Shown here: in pieces, positions 26,864 to 36,572 of the stretch
How the letters are laid out: the number at the start of each line of letters is the position of its first letter
Position numbering within the stretch: position 1 is the stretch's first letter
Source of the DNA: an uncultured Acidobacteriota bacterium
GTDB taxonomy: Bacteria > Acidobacteriota > Terriglobia > Bryobacterales > Bryobacteraceae
DNA length: 64,000 nucleotides
Reading direction: 5' to 3'
Assembly: GCA_902825945.1 (NCBI GenBank)
Contig: CADECY010000004.1
Span: 104,139 to 168,138, forward strand
Notes under the pieces: model-generated
What the model was told of the DNA's origin: nothing
The model's database searches: none
What the model saw: the letters and a program-made list of their open reading frames with translations, nothing else
Program-made: the position numbers and the translations under genes

Positions 26864-29257
26864 TTAGCTGCGATAGCGGAATTCCGCGCTGGCGAACAGG
26901 GAGTGATATAGGCGCGTCCAGGCATCGTGCTGGCGCTGCGCCTCGGAAGTGTCTTCGGACGACTCGGCGGTTTCCTTCACGAACTTCAGCGCCCGGGCGA
27001 GTTCGGAGGCCGACGGTTCGCGTCCGAGCGCCTGCCGGTAGGCGCGGCGCACGCGATCCTCGTCGTTGGTGGCCTTGGCTATCAACCGCTCGGCGGCGGT
27101 CTTGGCCTGCTCCTGCACGAAGGGACTGTTCATCAGGAACAGCGCCTGGGGGGCGACCGTCGTCACGTCACGGCGGCCTCGTGTTTCGCTCGGTTCCGGG
27201 AAATCGAACGTTTCGAAGAACCGCGACGGCACGTTGCGGATCACCGGCACGTAGACGCTGCGATAGTTTTCGGTCAGCTCCCACTTCTGGACCTGATTGC
27301 CGCGAGCAGGCTCTCCGATCCGGCGCCACGAATAGACGGGTGACGCGGTGGGCGGCGTGGTCTGGAGATTGCCGCTCACCTGCAGAATCGCGTCGCGCAG
27401 CGCTTCGGCTTCCAGCCGCCGCCGGTTGGCGCGCCACAGCGTCTTGTTCGCGGGCTCGGTCTCGAAGTTCCTCGCGTTGTGATCGGAAGACAACCGATAG
27501 GCGTGCGACAGCGCGATCTCGCGGATCAGCTTCTTGACGGACCAGCCTTGATCCATGAACCGGACCGCGAGATAGTCCAGCAGTTCCGGATTCGTGGGTT
27601 TCGATCCGCTGTTTCCGAAGTTGTCAGGCGTCTCGACGATGCCGGCTCCGAACATATGCTGCCAGACGCGATTCGCCATCACGCGCGCCGTCACGGGATT
27701 GTCGCGGTTGGCGATGAACTTCGCCAACTGGAGCCGTCCACTTTCGTTGGCGCCGATGGCGGGGGCGCCCTTGGCGGGATCGGTGAGGATCTGGGGCAGC
27801 CCGCGCGGAACCACTTCGCCCAGCGCATGGACGTCCCCGCGAATGTTGATCGCGCTGTTTTCGGGCTTTGCCGCCTCCGCCGCGCCCATCACCAGATTCG
27901 CCGGGATCGGCATCGCCGCCAGTTCCGCCGCCAGCTTGCGCAGTTCGGGCCGGTTGCGCTTGCGGAGCCCCTGCTGAAGCTGACCGTAGAGTTCCTTCTG
28001 CCGGGCCTGCATCTCCGCGATTTCTTCGCGCGATTTGCCCGGGAACGGCTCGACGCCTTCGAGGCGGTTCAGCATCGGCGGGAAGAAGTAGTACTGATTC
28101 AGCGGAGGCCGGCGGCGCAATCCCTGCTTCATTTCGGTGCTTCGGAAAATGCCCGCCATCGCGTAGTAGTCTCGCGTGGGAACCGGATCGAATTTGTGAT
28201 CGTGACAGCGCGCGCAGCCTGTCGTCATTGCAAGGAACGCCTTCGAGGTCACGCTGATCTGCTCATCGATCACGTCGGCTTGGAAGGTGCGCGCGTCGAG
28301 TTCGTTCAGATCATGCGCGCCCAGCGCGAGGAACCCGGTCGCGACGACGTTCGTGTTTTTTTCCGTGGAACTTGCCGCTGGAAGCAAGTCGCCCGCGATC
28401 TGCTCGAGGATGAAGCGATCGTAGGGTTTGTCTTCGTTGAACGAGCGGATCACGTAGTCGCGGTAGCGCCACGCTACCGGGAAGGCTTGGTTGCGCGTGC
28501 GGCCTTCGGTCTCGGCATAGCGTGCCACGTCCAGCCAGTGGCGGCCCCAGCGCTCGCCGAAACGTTCGGAGGCGAGAAGGCGGTCGATCACCTTTTCAAA
28601 CGAATCCTTGCTCTTGTCGTTGACGAAGGCTTCCACTTCTTCGGGCGCTGGCGGAAGCCCGGTCAGGTCGAAGGTCGCGCGGCGGATCAGCACGCGGCGG
28701 GTAGCGTCGCCCACGGGTGTCACTCCGGCGGCTTCCTGCTTGGCCGAGATGAACCGGTCGATCGGAGCGCTGGCCCACGTCTTGTTTTTGACTTCGGGTG
28801 CGGCAGGCAGTTTCGGAGCGGTGTAAAGCCACTTCTTGCGGGCCGAGTCGAAATCGATCTTGGTGTAGACCACGGGCGCGGCGCCTTCGCGCGGGTCGGG
28901 GGCGCCCATCGCGATCCACTTTTCGAAATCGGCGATAACGGCATCGGGCAGCTTGCCCATCGGCGGCATTTGGAGTTTACCGTCGTAGCGAAGGGCCTTC
29001 AACAGCCGGCTCTCCTCGGGCTTCGCCGGCACGATGGCCGGGCCGGAATCGCCGCCCGCGCGGATCGCGTCGCGGGTGTCGACCACCAGTCCGCCGCGGG
29101 AGCTCTTGGCCTGCTTGGAGTGGCACATGTAGCAGTTCTTGGCGAGAACCGGCCGGATCTTCGACTCGAAGAACTCGAGTTGTTCCGGGGCCGGTTTCTC
29201 GGCGGCCACACTGGCCGCGCCGAACAGGGCGCAGGCCACCAGCAGACGTTTCCGCAT
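26864..29257 (-). CDS. Secreted cytochrome-c/DUF1549/DUF1553 protein
   Basis: 797 aa from the ATG at 29257, chosen because GGAGG lies 8 nt upstream; an ATG 6 nt earlier has too short a spacing. Signal peptide to about residue 19. A planctomycete-type cytochrome C domain follows with CYMCH (C42, C45, H46). DUF1549 spans roughly 170-390, with RHWLDVARYAET and ATGFLALG. DUF1553 lies near 500-780, with ANRVWQHMFGAGIVETPDNFG and NSPFVQEQA. Function unproven, probably extracellular polymer handling or electron transfer. Operon with DUF1501. Confidence 0.92.
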   Translation of the reverse strand: MRKRLLVACALFGAASVAAEKPAPEQLEFFESKIRPVLAKNCYMCHSKQAKSSRGGLVVDTRDAIRAGGDSGPAIVPAKPEESRLLKALRYDGKLQMPPMGKLPDAVIADFEKWIAMGAPDPREGAAPVVYTKIDFDSARKKWLYTAPKLPAAPEVKNKTWASAPIDRFISAKQEAAGVTPVGDATRRVLIRRATFDLTGLPPAPEEVEAFVNDKSKDSFEKVIDRLLASERFGERWGRHWLDVARYAETEGRTRNQAFPVAWRYRDYVIRSFNEDKPYDRFILEQIAGDLLPAASSTEKNTNVVATGFLALGAHDLNELDARTFQADVIDEQISVTSKAFLAMTTGCARCHDHKFDPVPTRDYYAMAGIFRSTEMKQGLRRRPPLNQYYFFPPMLNRLEGVEPFPGKSREEIAEMQARQKELYGQLQQGLRKRNRPELRKLAAELAAMPIPANLVMGAAEAAKPENSAINIRGDVHALGEVVPRGLPQILTDPAKGAPAIGANESGRLQLAKFIANRDNPVTARVMANRVWQHMFGAGIVETPDNFGNSGSKPTNPELLDYLAVRFMDQGWSVKKLIREIALSHAYRLSSDHNARNFETEPANKTLWRANRRRLEAEALRDAILQVSGNLQTTPPTASPVYSWRRIGEPARGNQVQKWELTENYRSVYVPVIRNVPSRFFETFDFPEPSETRGRRDVTTVAPQALFLMNSPFVQEQAKTAAERLIAKATNDEDRVRRAYRQALGREPSASELARALKFVKETAESSEDTSEAQRQHDAWTRLYHSLFASAEFRYRS

Positions 29258-29688
29258 CCTCATCGCCTCCACGCTTGGACCAACCCGGCAAGTCCGGGAA
29301 AGTTGGTTGAATTATACGACATTAGCCAGTCCCGTGGAGTACGCTCTCATGCTCTTGCTGTACGATTGCCGAATTCGGCGAATAGCAATCACTCCGACTC
29401 CCAAAATACGTCATACGGAGATATCTGAAGGCGCACGCGCACTCATGGCACCGCTGCCGATTTGGCCAAGTGGACTTCCCAGGACGTCAAGGCCGTGCAG
29501 GGTTCACGGATGGCCGCGCTCGAGCGTTATTCGATGATTTGCCGCAACCAGGGAGAAGGCTGGAAGCCACCCCAGCCGGATGATCGGGGAAGGCAACTGG
29601 GGCGCAGTAGCTGGCGTCGCCACGGGCAGGCCGGTGGCGAACCCGGCGTCGCGCGTGGTTCCGCGGGAGCCGAGTTAGGCTCGCGTCC
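29258..29688. other. Intergenic stretch without a supported gene
   Basis: About 430 bp between the start of the DUF1549/1553 gene and the end of the DNA alkylation repair gene. It holds the promoter of the former; the part near 29310-29420 is AT-richer. Short open frames exist but have no family resemblance. Confidence 0.5.
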
Positions 29689-30408
29689 TCAGCACTCCGA
29701 TCTCTTGCGCCGGGGCTTGGTCAGATCCCGAATCGCATCCTGCCCAATCCAGCGGGCGGAGGGCTCAGCGGAGGCCGCCAGCTTCTCTGCGGTGGCAAGG
29801 GCGGCTGCGCGGAGTTCCGGAGAGCGCGTGCCGATGCGGCGCAGAGCCCAGCTTACGCCTTTCTTGACGAAGTTCCGTTCGTCGCTGGCGGCCGCTTCGA
29901 CCCATGGCAGCGTTTCGAGGAACCGCGAGTCCAGCGATGTTTTGTCGTGCCCCGCGAGACTGGCGAGCAGCGCGAAAGCCGCGCGCTTGACGAACTCCTT
30001 GCGCGACCTTCGCCACGGGTCGATCTTCGCCCAGGCGTGGCGCGTCTGGTCGAACAGCTTGAAGCAGGCGGTGTCGCAGATCGCCCAATTGTCGAAGTCG
30101 CGCGCCCAGCGATCCATCTGGTCCGCCGAGACGCGCTCCGGTTCTTCCACGAAACAGGCGAGCAGGCGTGCTTCATACCAGCCGCACGACCACAGGTCAG
30201 CGGCCAAGCTGTGGTTGCGCCCGAACCGTTTGGCGACCTCCTGGATGTTTGCCATCGACACGCCGATCACCTTGGGCGTTGGATAGGCGCCGAGCGGATA
30301 GATACCGAAGCGCGCGACATTCTCCTTGTCGCGATCGGTTCTCTTTTCCTTCAGCGCGCCGAGCGCGGTGTTGAGCAGCGGAATCGGCATGTCCCGGCTA
30401 TCGATCAT
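29689..30408 (-). CDS. DNA alkylation repair (AlkD-like HEAT-repeat) protein
   Basis: 239 aa of alpha-helical HEAT-like repeats. The catalytic pattern of AlkD is present: DNWAICDT with the Trp/Asp pair, and RKEFVKRAAFALLA with the conserved Arg in the next helix. AlkD removes positively charged alkylated bases without base flipping. The first ATG is used, although MPIPLLN at 30390 is an equally possible start and neither has a good ribosome-binding site. It is divergent from the patatin gene with 24 nt between starts. A second, different AlkD-like gene lies at 48.3 kb. Confidence 0.82.
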   Translation of the reverse strand: MIDSRDMPIPLLNTALGALKEKRTDRDKENVARFGIYPLGAYPTPKVIGVSMANIQEVAKRFGRNHSLAADLWSCGWYEARLLACFVEEPERVSADQMDRWARDFDNWAICDTACFKLFDQTRHAWAKIDPWRRSRKEFVKRAAFALLASLAGHDKTSLDSRFLETLPWVEAAASDERNFVKKGVSWALRRIGTRSPELRAAALATAEKLAASAEPSARWIGQDAIRDLTKPRRKRSEC

Positions 30409-30432
30409 AGCGGAAGCGGTACACTCTCACCA

Positions 30433-32874
30433 ATGCCCACATTCGAGCCGAAGCGGGAGGTTCGTTTTGCCGTGGTCCTCTATGGCGGCGTCTCGCTGGC
30501 GATCTACATCAACGGGGTCGTGCAGGAACTGCTTCGTATGGTGCGGTCGACGGCCGGAGATCCGGCACCGGGAACCACCGGGGAGATCTACCGGGAGATC
30601 GCCGAGGCGCTGGGCGGAGCGCGGCTGGCGGTCGACGTGATCAGCGGAACGTCCGCGGGCGGCATCAATGGCGTTTTCCTCGCCAAGGCGCTCGCACTCG
30701 ACGCGGATCTCGACACGGTCCGAAAGCTGTGGATCGAGGAGGCCGACATCGGCAAGCTGCTCAACGACAATGGCTCGATGGACCGAGAGTCGATGCGTGG
30801 GTTCCGATTGCAGGATCCGCGCCGATCACTGCTGAACAGCCAACGGATGTACGTGAAGCTGCTCGACGCGCTTGCTGGGATGGACACGGCCAATCCTTCG
30901 CGGGAGACGCCGCTGATTCCGGATGAACTCGACCTTTTCGTCACGGCAACGGATCTGAACGGGCTCTTGACGCCCATCCAGCTTGCCGGCAAGACGGTCT
31001 TCGAACGGAACCATCGAGTCTCACTCCATTTCGAGTATCGTCACGGCGAGCGCAACGACTTCGCGTCCGCCTACACTCCTTTCCTCGCCTTCAGCGCCCG
31101 CTGTACCTCCGCGTTTCCCGTGGCCTTCGAGCCCATGACGCTCGCGGCGATCGAGCCCGTACTCCGCCAGAAAGGGATTCAGCCGGACTTCGATTTGTGG
31201 AAGGTCTTCTATCAGACCCATGAGGCGGGCCCGAATCAAACTCCGTTCCGCGACCGTCCGCTTGCCGATGGCGGCTACCTCGACAACAAGCCGTTCGGCC
31301 CGGCGGTGGAGGCGCTGGTGAACCGATTCACGGATCTGCCGGTGGAGCGAAAGCTCGTCTACATCGAGCCAGCGCCGGATGATCCGGAGCTCGATTGCGT
31401 TTCGGCCGCCGTGCCCGACGCTTTGGAAAACGCGTGGGCCGCCCTATCGTCGCTGCCAAGGAATGAGACGATTCGAGAGGACTTATCGCGGATTCTCGAA
31501 CGCAACCGGCGGGTCGAAGATCTGCGCCGGCTTGTGACTTCGCGGCCGGCGACGGACACGGTGGAGCGGAGCGGGAGCGCGCATCTGATGTACCGGCAGT
31601 TGCGGGCATCCGCGGTCATCAACGGTTTGGCCGGGGTTCTGGCCGGGCAAGCAGGAGTCCCTCACTGGCGTGGAGATTCGCTGGATCAGTTTCTCCACGA
31701 ATACGACGCCGGGTTTCGCCGGCGCTGTGTGCGGCATCTGAAGCGGCGGGTGGACGAAGTATGCACGGAGATCGAGGGCTCCGGCCGCGCGCAATTGGAG
31801 CCGCTCATCGCCGCGCTCCGCGAGAGCCACCGCGATCTGCGCACCTTGCGCCCCGATGGAGCCGCTGAGGCCTATTCCGGGCAGTGCCGGGCCGCGTTCG
31901 AGCGGTCCGATACCGCCATCTCACGGGCACTTGACGCGATCGAGGATCCCGATTTGCGCGAGCGCTTGCGCGCCGCCTATCGAGATTTCGAGGATTACGA
32001 CGCCCTCACGTTCCCGGTCATGTATCACTGGGACGCGGGCGAACCGGAGACCGTGGATGTGATCCGGATCTGCCCGGAAGACGCCACGTCGCTCGTCGAT
32101 GAACGCGGCGAGCGCATCCGCAAGCTGCGGGGAACGGCCATCGGCAATTTCGGTGGATTCCTCGATGCCGGATGGCGGAAGAACGACATGTTGTGGGGGC
32201 GGCTCGACGGTGCCGAGCGTATCATTTGCGCGCTGCTGCCGGGTCCGGAACACGAAGAACGGAGGAAGGCGCTGATCGCCCGCGCGAACGACATGATCGT
32301 GCGCGAGGAACTCGGTGGCGAGGATCACATCCGGCAAGCGCTCGCTGTCGGCCCGCTCACCTCGCGTCAGATCGTGGATCGCCACCGGGCGGTGCTGAAC
32401 GAGCGTCCGAATCGCGAAGAGATGGCGGGCTGGTTCACTCGCGGTACCGCGATCATGGGAGCCATGCTCGAGGCGATAGCCGAGGAGCGGAGGATTTCGA
32501 AACGCCCGTTCTCATGGGTTGCGCGCGCCGGGCGCGTAGCCTGGGCGACGGTGGAAGTGTTGTCGCCCCGGAGTCTCGGCGACCTGTTCTTCCGCCACTT
32601 TCTGAAAGTCGCGTGGCTGTGCGGCGTGCTCCTGGCCGCGGCCGGGATCTTCATCAGGAGTCTGCGCGCACCGGCTTGGATCCTGCTCGCCTGGGTGGCC
32701 GCGATCTGGGTGGTCACGTGGTTGATCCGCGATTGGCTCGCGGGTAAGCGGCGTGCGGGTCGGCTGCTCGGATTCCTTGGTGGCACTCTCCTGGTTGCGC
32801 TATTGGTGACTGGCGCCATCTCAGCGTGGGATTGGCTCGGGCGCGTGATCGATCGGTTCCTGTCGTTCGCATAA
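30433..32874 (+). CDS. Patatin-like phospholipase with C-terminal membrane segments
   Basis: 813 aa from the ATG at 30433; the longer open frame upstream overlaps the divergent gene and is rejected. The N-terminal patatin domain has the oxyanion segment VLYGGVSLAIYINGVVQE, the nucleophile motif GTSAGG (Ser74) and the catalytic Asp in LADGGYLDN near residue 279. A long charged helical region follows, like the DUF3376 part of the TIGR03607-type patatin proteins. The last about 110 residues contain two or three membrane helices near 728-755 and 775-800. Probably a membrane-bound lipid acyl hydrolase. Confidence 0.87.
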   Translation: MPTFEPKREVRFAVVLYGGVSLAIYINGVVQELLRMVRSTAGDPAPGTTGEIYREIAEALGGARLAVDVISGTSAGGINGVFLAKALALDADLDTVRKLWIEEADIGKLLNDNGSMDRESMRGFRLQDPRRSLLNSQRMYVKLLDALAGMDTANPSRETPLIPDELDLFVTATDLNGLLTPIQLAGKTVFERNHRVSLHFEYRHGERNDFASAYTPFLAFSARCTSAFPVAFEPMTLAAIEPVLRQKGIQPDFDLWKVFYQTHEAGPNQTPFRDRPLADGGYLDNKPFGPAVEALVNRFTDLPVERKLVYIEPAPDDPELDCVSAAVPDALENAWAALSSLPRNETIREDLSRILERNRRVEDLRRLVTSRPATDTVERSGSAHLMYRQLRASAVINGLAGVLAGQAGVPHWRGDSLDQFLHEYDAGFRRRCVRHLKRRVDEVCTEIEGSGRAQLEPLIAALRESHRDLRTLRPDGAAEAYSGQCRAAFERSDTAISRALDAIEDPDLRERLRAAYRDFEDYDALTFPVMYHWDAGEPETVDVIRICPEDATSLVDERGERIRKLRGTAIGNFGGFLDAGWRKNDMLWGRLDGAERIICALLPGPEHEERRKALIARANDMIVREELGGEDHIRQALAVGPLTSRQIVDRHRAVLNERPNREEMAGWFTRGTAIMGAMLEAIAEERRISKRPFSWVARAGRVAWATVEVLSPRSLGDLFFRHFLKVAWLCGVLLAAAGIFIRSLRAPAWILLAWVAAIWVVTWLIRDWLAGKRRAGRLLGFLGGTLLVALLVTGAISAWDWLGRVIDRFLSFA

Positions 32875-32883
32875 AATAGGCTG

Positions 32884-33501
32884 ATGATCGCTCTCCTGCG
32901 CGGTACGATCTTCGAGAAGCACCCGAATCAGGTCATCGTTGAAACGAACGGAGTGGGATACGACGTGACGATTCCGGTCTCGACGTATTCGACGCTTCCT
33001 GCGATTGGCGGCCAGACCGTACTCCGCACCTACACGCACGTCCGCGAGGACGCACTGCAATTGTTCGGATTCGCGACGGCTGAGGAGAAGGGGCTGTTCG
33101 AGAAGCTCCTGAGCGTGTCGGGCGTGGGGCCGAAGCTTGCCATCACCGCGCTCAGCGGACTCTCGGCGGGCGATCTGATCGCCGCAATTCGCGGTGGCCA
33201 GGTCGACCGGCTGGTGAAGGTTCCCGGAATCGGAAAGAAGACCGCCGAACGCCTCGTGCTCGAACTCAAAGACAAGCTCGACAGCGTCTTGTTTGAGAAG
33301 GTAGCAGCTGCGGCGGGTGCGCCTCCGCCGGTGGTTGCCGCGGGCGCGCTCTCGGCGCTCGAACAGGACATCGTATCGGCCCTGGTCAATCTCGGGGCTC
33401 AGAAGGCCGCGGCCGAAGTTGCGATCCGCAAGGCGCGTGCCGCCGTTCCGGGAGACGACTTCGAGCCGCTGTTCCGGAAAGCGATGGAATTGTTGCGGTA
33501 G
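32884..33501 (+). CDS. ruvA: Holliday junction branch migration protein RuvA
   Basis: 205 aa. Domain I opens MIALLRGTIFEKHPNQVIVETNGVGYDV; domain II has the two helix-hairpin-helix motifs (LLSVSGVGPKLAITALSGL and LVKVPGIGKKTAERLVLELKDK); domain III has the C-terminal SALVNLGAQKAAAEVAIRKA. RuvA tetramers bind four-way junctions and load the RuvB motor. No ruvB or ruvC lies beside it here. Starts 9 nt after the patatin stop and may be cotranscribed. Confidence 0.97.
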   Translation: MIALLRGTIFEKHPNQVIVETNGVGYDVTIPVSTYSTLPAIGGQTVLRTYTHVREDALQLFGFATAEEKGLFEKLLSVSGVGPKLAITALSGLSAGDLIAAIRGGQVDRLVKVPGIGKKTAERLVLELKDKLDSVLFEKVAAAAGAPPPVVAAGALSALEQDIVSALVNLGAQKAAAEVAIRKARAAVPGDDFEPLFRKAMELLR

Positions 33502-34068
33502 CTACTTCTTCGCCGGGACGGTCCAGAGGAAGAAGCGATGGCTCAGGAACGAGTCTTCGTCGTCCTCGTTGCCGATCGTGATCTCCTTCTCGGGCTTCCA
33601 GTCGCCCATGTCGAAGGTGTTCGACACCACACGCGTACCGGGCTTGAGCTCCGCGAGCAACTTCGGCCGCAACTTCATGTTGACCGTCGAGAGAAGGAAG
33701 AGCGTGACCACGGTGGCTTCGCGGAAGTCGGCCTTGAACAGGTCGTTTTCCTCGAACCGCACCACGTTCTCGACACCCGCCTTCTTTGCGTTTTCGTTGG
33801 CTTCCTTGATCCGCTGCGGATCGATGTCGATGCCGACGGCTTTGGCGCCCAGCTTGGCGGCGGCGATCACGATGCGGCCGTCGCCGCAGCCGAGATCGTA
33901 GACGACGTCGCCGGCCTTGACCCCGGCGAGCTTGATCATGGCCTGCACCGCCTCTTCGGTCGTGGGAACGAATGGAACATCGGGCGTGCGCTTCGGTTTG
34001 GGAGCCTCCTGCGCGAGCGCGGCTACTGTAAGAGCGGCGGACACCGCGAGACAATTCAAAAGTCGCAT
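33502..34068 (-). CDS. Exported SAM-dependent methyltransferase-fold protein
   Basis: 188 aa from the ATG at 34068, which gives a clean signal peptide ([20 protein letters not shown]); an in-frame ATG lies 12 nt upstream. The mature part has the class I methyltransferase motif [21 protein letters not shown], the acidic end of strand 2 in AVGIDIDP and motif ENDLFKADF. An exported SAM-dependent enzyme is odd because SAM is cytosolic; the family (related to acidobacterial and proteobacterial YdcF-independent class I MTases with a signal) is nonetheless common. Its stop abuts the stop of ruvA. Confidence 0.78.
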   Translation of the reverse strand: MRLLNCLAVSAALTVAALAQEAPKPKRTPDVPFVPTTEEAVQAMIKLAGVKAGDVVYDLGCGDGRIVIAAAKLGAKAVGIDIDPQRIKEANENAKKAGVENVVRFEENDLFKADFREATVVTLFLLSTVNMKLRPKLLAELKPGTRVVSNTFDMGDWKPEKEITIGNEDDEDSFLSHRFFLWTVPAKK

Positions 34069-34144
34069 CGTTGGCCTCATCTCAGGGAGGATAGCGCTTC
34101 GAGCCGCCGCGCGCCAGTCCCCGAACTGATACTCTCTTCTCGAT

Positions 34145-34864
34145 CTACCAGTCGGTCTCTTCGCGGATCGCGCCAGCTAGCCGCTTGCTCACGATCGTCT
34201 CGAGCCCGTTCGACATGCGCAGCAGCCAGCGCTTGCTCGACAGGGGCGATATCTTGCGGATGTGATTCGTGTTGATGATCGTGCCGCGGTGGATGCGGCG
34301 GAACTGGGGCTTCGGGAGCCGCTCGTCGAGCGCCTTGAGCGTGTGCTCGGCAAGGAACTTTCCCCTGGTCGAGAGCACGTAGACCGATTCGCCGGCCGCC
34401 TGGAACGCAATCACGTTCGCCGGGTCGAGCATGTGATAATCCGGGCCCGCGCGGCCGACGATGCGCCGGATCGGTTCTTTGGCGGGCTCGGAGGCGCGCG
34501 CGGGTCTGGTCCGGATCTGGCGCTTGACGCGGTCGAGTGCCGCTTCCAGGCGTTCGCGGCGGACGGGCTTCAATAGATAGTCCGTGACGCCGAGGTTGAA
34601 CGCCTCGATGGCGTGCGTGTCGAATGCCGTCACGAACACGATGGCGGGCTTGCCGCCTCGCAGGGACCGGGCGACCGACAGGCCATCGAGCTCCGGCATC
34701 TGCAGGTCCAGGAAGACGACGTCCGGTTCGTTTTGCGAGATCCGGGCCACCGCCTCGTTCCCGGTGGCGGCCTCTCCCACGATGTCGATGCCGCCGATCT
34801 CTTCCAGGTGTTCGCGCAGGATCTGCCGCGCGATGGGCTCGTCGTCAGCGATAAGCGCCTTCAT
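34145..34864 (-). CDS. LytTR-family response regulator
   Basis: 239 aa from the ATG at 34864; the longer frame is an overlap with the kinase gene. Receiver domain with IADDEP and phospho-acceptor D53 ([10 protein letters not shown]), VTAFD and the Lys in YLLKPVRRE. The C-terminal LytTR DNA-binding domain is marked by [26 protein letters not shown] and [18 protein letters not shown]. Third gene of a metallo-hydrolase/LytS/LytTR operon, overlapping the kinase gene by 20 nt. Confidence 0.94.
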   Translation of the reverse strand: MKALIADDEPIARQILREHLEEIGGIDIVGEAATGNEAVARISQNEPDVVFLDLQMPELDGLSVARSLRGGKPAIVFVTAFDTHAIEAFNLGVTDYLLKPVRRERLEAALDRVKRQIRTRPARASEPAKEPIRRIVGRAGPDYHMLDPANVIAFQAAGESVYVLSTRGKFLAEHTLKALDERLPKPQFRRIHRGTIINTNHIRKISPLSSKRWLLRMSNGLETIVSKRLAGAIREETDW

Positions 34865-36572
34865 GGATTCTCTGCTCCCAAGGTACTTCAAATCCGATGG
34901 AGGTTCCCGAACCGGGTGCGGATTCGATCCGGAGTCCGGCAGAGGCACCGTAGCACAAGCGCAAGCGGCGAGAGACGTTGTCGAGGCCCACTCCGGCCCC
35001 AGTGGTCTCGCTCGACGCTCCGAATCCCGGTCCATTGTCGGAGACCCGGATCTCCACGGTTTCGCCGGCCGGCCTAGCCAGGATCGAAAGCGTTCCTCCT
35101 TGCGGCTGCGTCGCGATCGCGTGCTTCACTGCGTTCTCGACCAGCGATTGCAGCGACAGCACGGGAATCCGGACTGACCGGACCTTCTCACCGATCTCCA
35201 TCGTGACCGTCAGCCGTGGGCCGAGGCGCAGCTTCTCGATCTCGAGGTATGCCTCGACGATCCGCAACTCCTCGTCGAGGGTAGTGAAGGTTTCGCTCGT
35301 ACGCAGCGAATAACGCAGGATGTCGGCGAGGTTGAGCACCATGCGCCGGGCGCCACCTGCTTCTTTCGGAATCACGCCGTAGAGCGTGTTCAGCGCGTTG
35401 AAGAGGAAATGCGGATGGATCTGGGATTCGAGCGCGCGTAGTTCCGCTTGCGCCACCAGCCGCGACATCTCGGCCTGCCGGAACTGTTCGATGTGATCGG
35501 CCACCTGCGCGCCGAGACGTTCGGCCGCCTGGAGGTCCTCACTCAGGTAGCGCCGTCCGCCTCGGCGCGGGCCGAGCGCGATTTGATGCTGCGCGCCGCC
35601 TGTCAGGCGCACCGGCACGATCGCTTCCGCCGCCTCCGGCGAAGAGGCGCTTTCGGCGTTGAGATAGTCCGCGATTTCACGCGTGGCGAGTGCAAGGAAG
35701 GCGTTCTCATCGTTGGTGGACGCAGCGTGTTCGCGCAGGCGCGCCAGTGCCTCGCCGATCGAGGGCCGCCCGAAGAGGATTCGCGTGAGCACTTGCTGCA
35801 GCCGCGTTCCAATCACGCCGTACAGCACCAGCAGGACCGCGCCGCTCACCGCGTACAGTCCCTGATGGAAGGGATCGTCTCCCACTCGTCCCCGCACATG
35901 TTCAGCGATCACGATGAAGACTCCGGCGAGGATCAGGCTCGCCAAAACGCGGACGTAGGCGTCGAGGAGAAGGAAGCGATAATCCTGCAGCAGGACCACC
36001 AGCGCCAGCGGAACTCCGGCATGATGTACGAACAGTTCGAGAGTCCACTGTTCATGATGCTCGCCTGCGCCGAAGTGGACGAAGGTGATGCTGAACAGGA
36101 ACAGCGCCATCGCGCCGGTGATGCGTGACATCGGTTCGCGAGCTCGCACGAGCAGAAGTCCGGTGACGACGGTAAGCGCGCCGAATCCGATCGTCGCGAT
36201 GAGCAGGGCGGATCGGTGCGGAATAGCGGTGAGTTGCTCGGTGGCGTGCAACAGTACCGAAACGCCGCTCAGTGCGTATCCGGCACGGACGATCCAGGGA
36301 AATCGCTCGCGCAGGGAAACATGGACGAGTACGGCGGGCAGCGTGCTGAGCGCCGAAGTGGCGATCGCGATCAACGCTTCGTTCGGATAGGCGAGCACCA
36401 GCAGCGACGAGAGGTTGTAGATGAGGGCGAGCGCCGCGGCCGCGATCGAGAGGCGGCTCGCGCGATGGTAGCGCGCCAGGAAGTAGAGCGAGAGACCGAA
36501 GAGCAGGACTCCGGTCGAATGGCCGATCGTGTTGATCAGCAGCGGCTCATGCGTGGTGAGCGCCGGCTGCAT
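34845..36572 (-). CDS. LytS-type membrane sensor histidine kinase
   Basis: 575 aa. The first about 230 residues form seven or eight membrane helices. A roughly 130-residue GAF-like linker is followed by the LytS/YehU-type His kinase box HPHFLFNALNTLYGVI, then an HATPase with SLVENAVKHAI, SDNGPGFG and GVGLDNVSRRL. This class pairs with LytTR regulators, and that gene overlaps the 3' end. The start ATG overlaps the stop of the upstream metallo-hydrolase gene (ATGA). Signal unknown. Confidence 0.92.
   Translation of the reverse strand: MQPALTTHEPLLINTIGHSTGVLLFGLSLYFLARYHRASRLSIAAAALALIYNLSSLLVLAYPNEALIAIATSALSTLPAVLVHVSLRERFPWIVRAGYALSGVSVLLHATEQLTAIPHRSALLIATIGFGALTVVTGLLLVRAREPMSRITGAMALFLFSITFVHFGAGEHHEQWTLELFVHHAGVPLALVVLLQDYRFLLLDAYVRVLASLILAGVFIVIAEHVRGRVGDDPFHQGLYAVSGAVLLVLYGVIGTRLQQVLTRILFGRPSIGEALARLREHAASTNDENAFLALATREIADYLNAESASSPEAAEAIVPVRLTGGAQHQIALGPRRGGRRYLSEDLQAAERLGAQVADHIEQFRQAEMSRLVAQAELRALESQIHPHFLFNALNTLYGVIPKEAGGARRMVLNLADILRYSLRTSETFTTLDEELRIVEAYLEIEKLRLGPRLTVTMEIGEKVRSVRIPVLSLQSLVENAVKHAIATQPQGGTLSILARPAGETVEIRVSDNGPGFGASSETTGAGVGLDNVSRRLRLCYGASAGLRIESAPGSGTSIGFEVPWEQRIHEGAYR

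Noticed and set aside
27479..29428. 649-codon open frame on the plus strand
   Set aside because: Antisense shadow of the DUF1549/1553 gene; low-complexity composition without domain motifs.
29462..29700. Plus-strand frame starting MAKWTSQDVKAVQGSR before the AlkD-like gene
   Set aside because: It soon becomes Arg/Gly/Gln-rich antisense sequence and has no ribosome-binding site.
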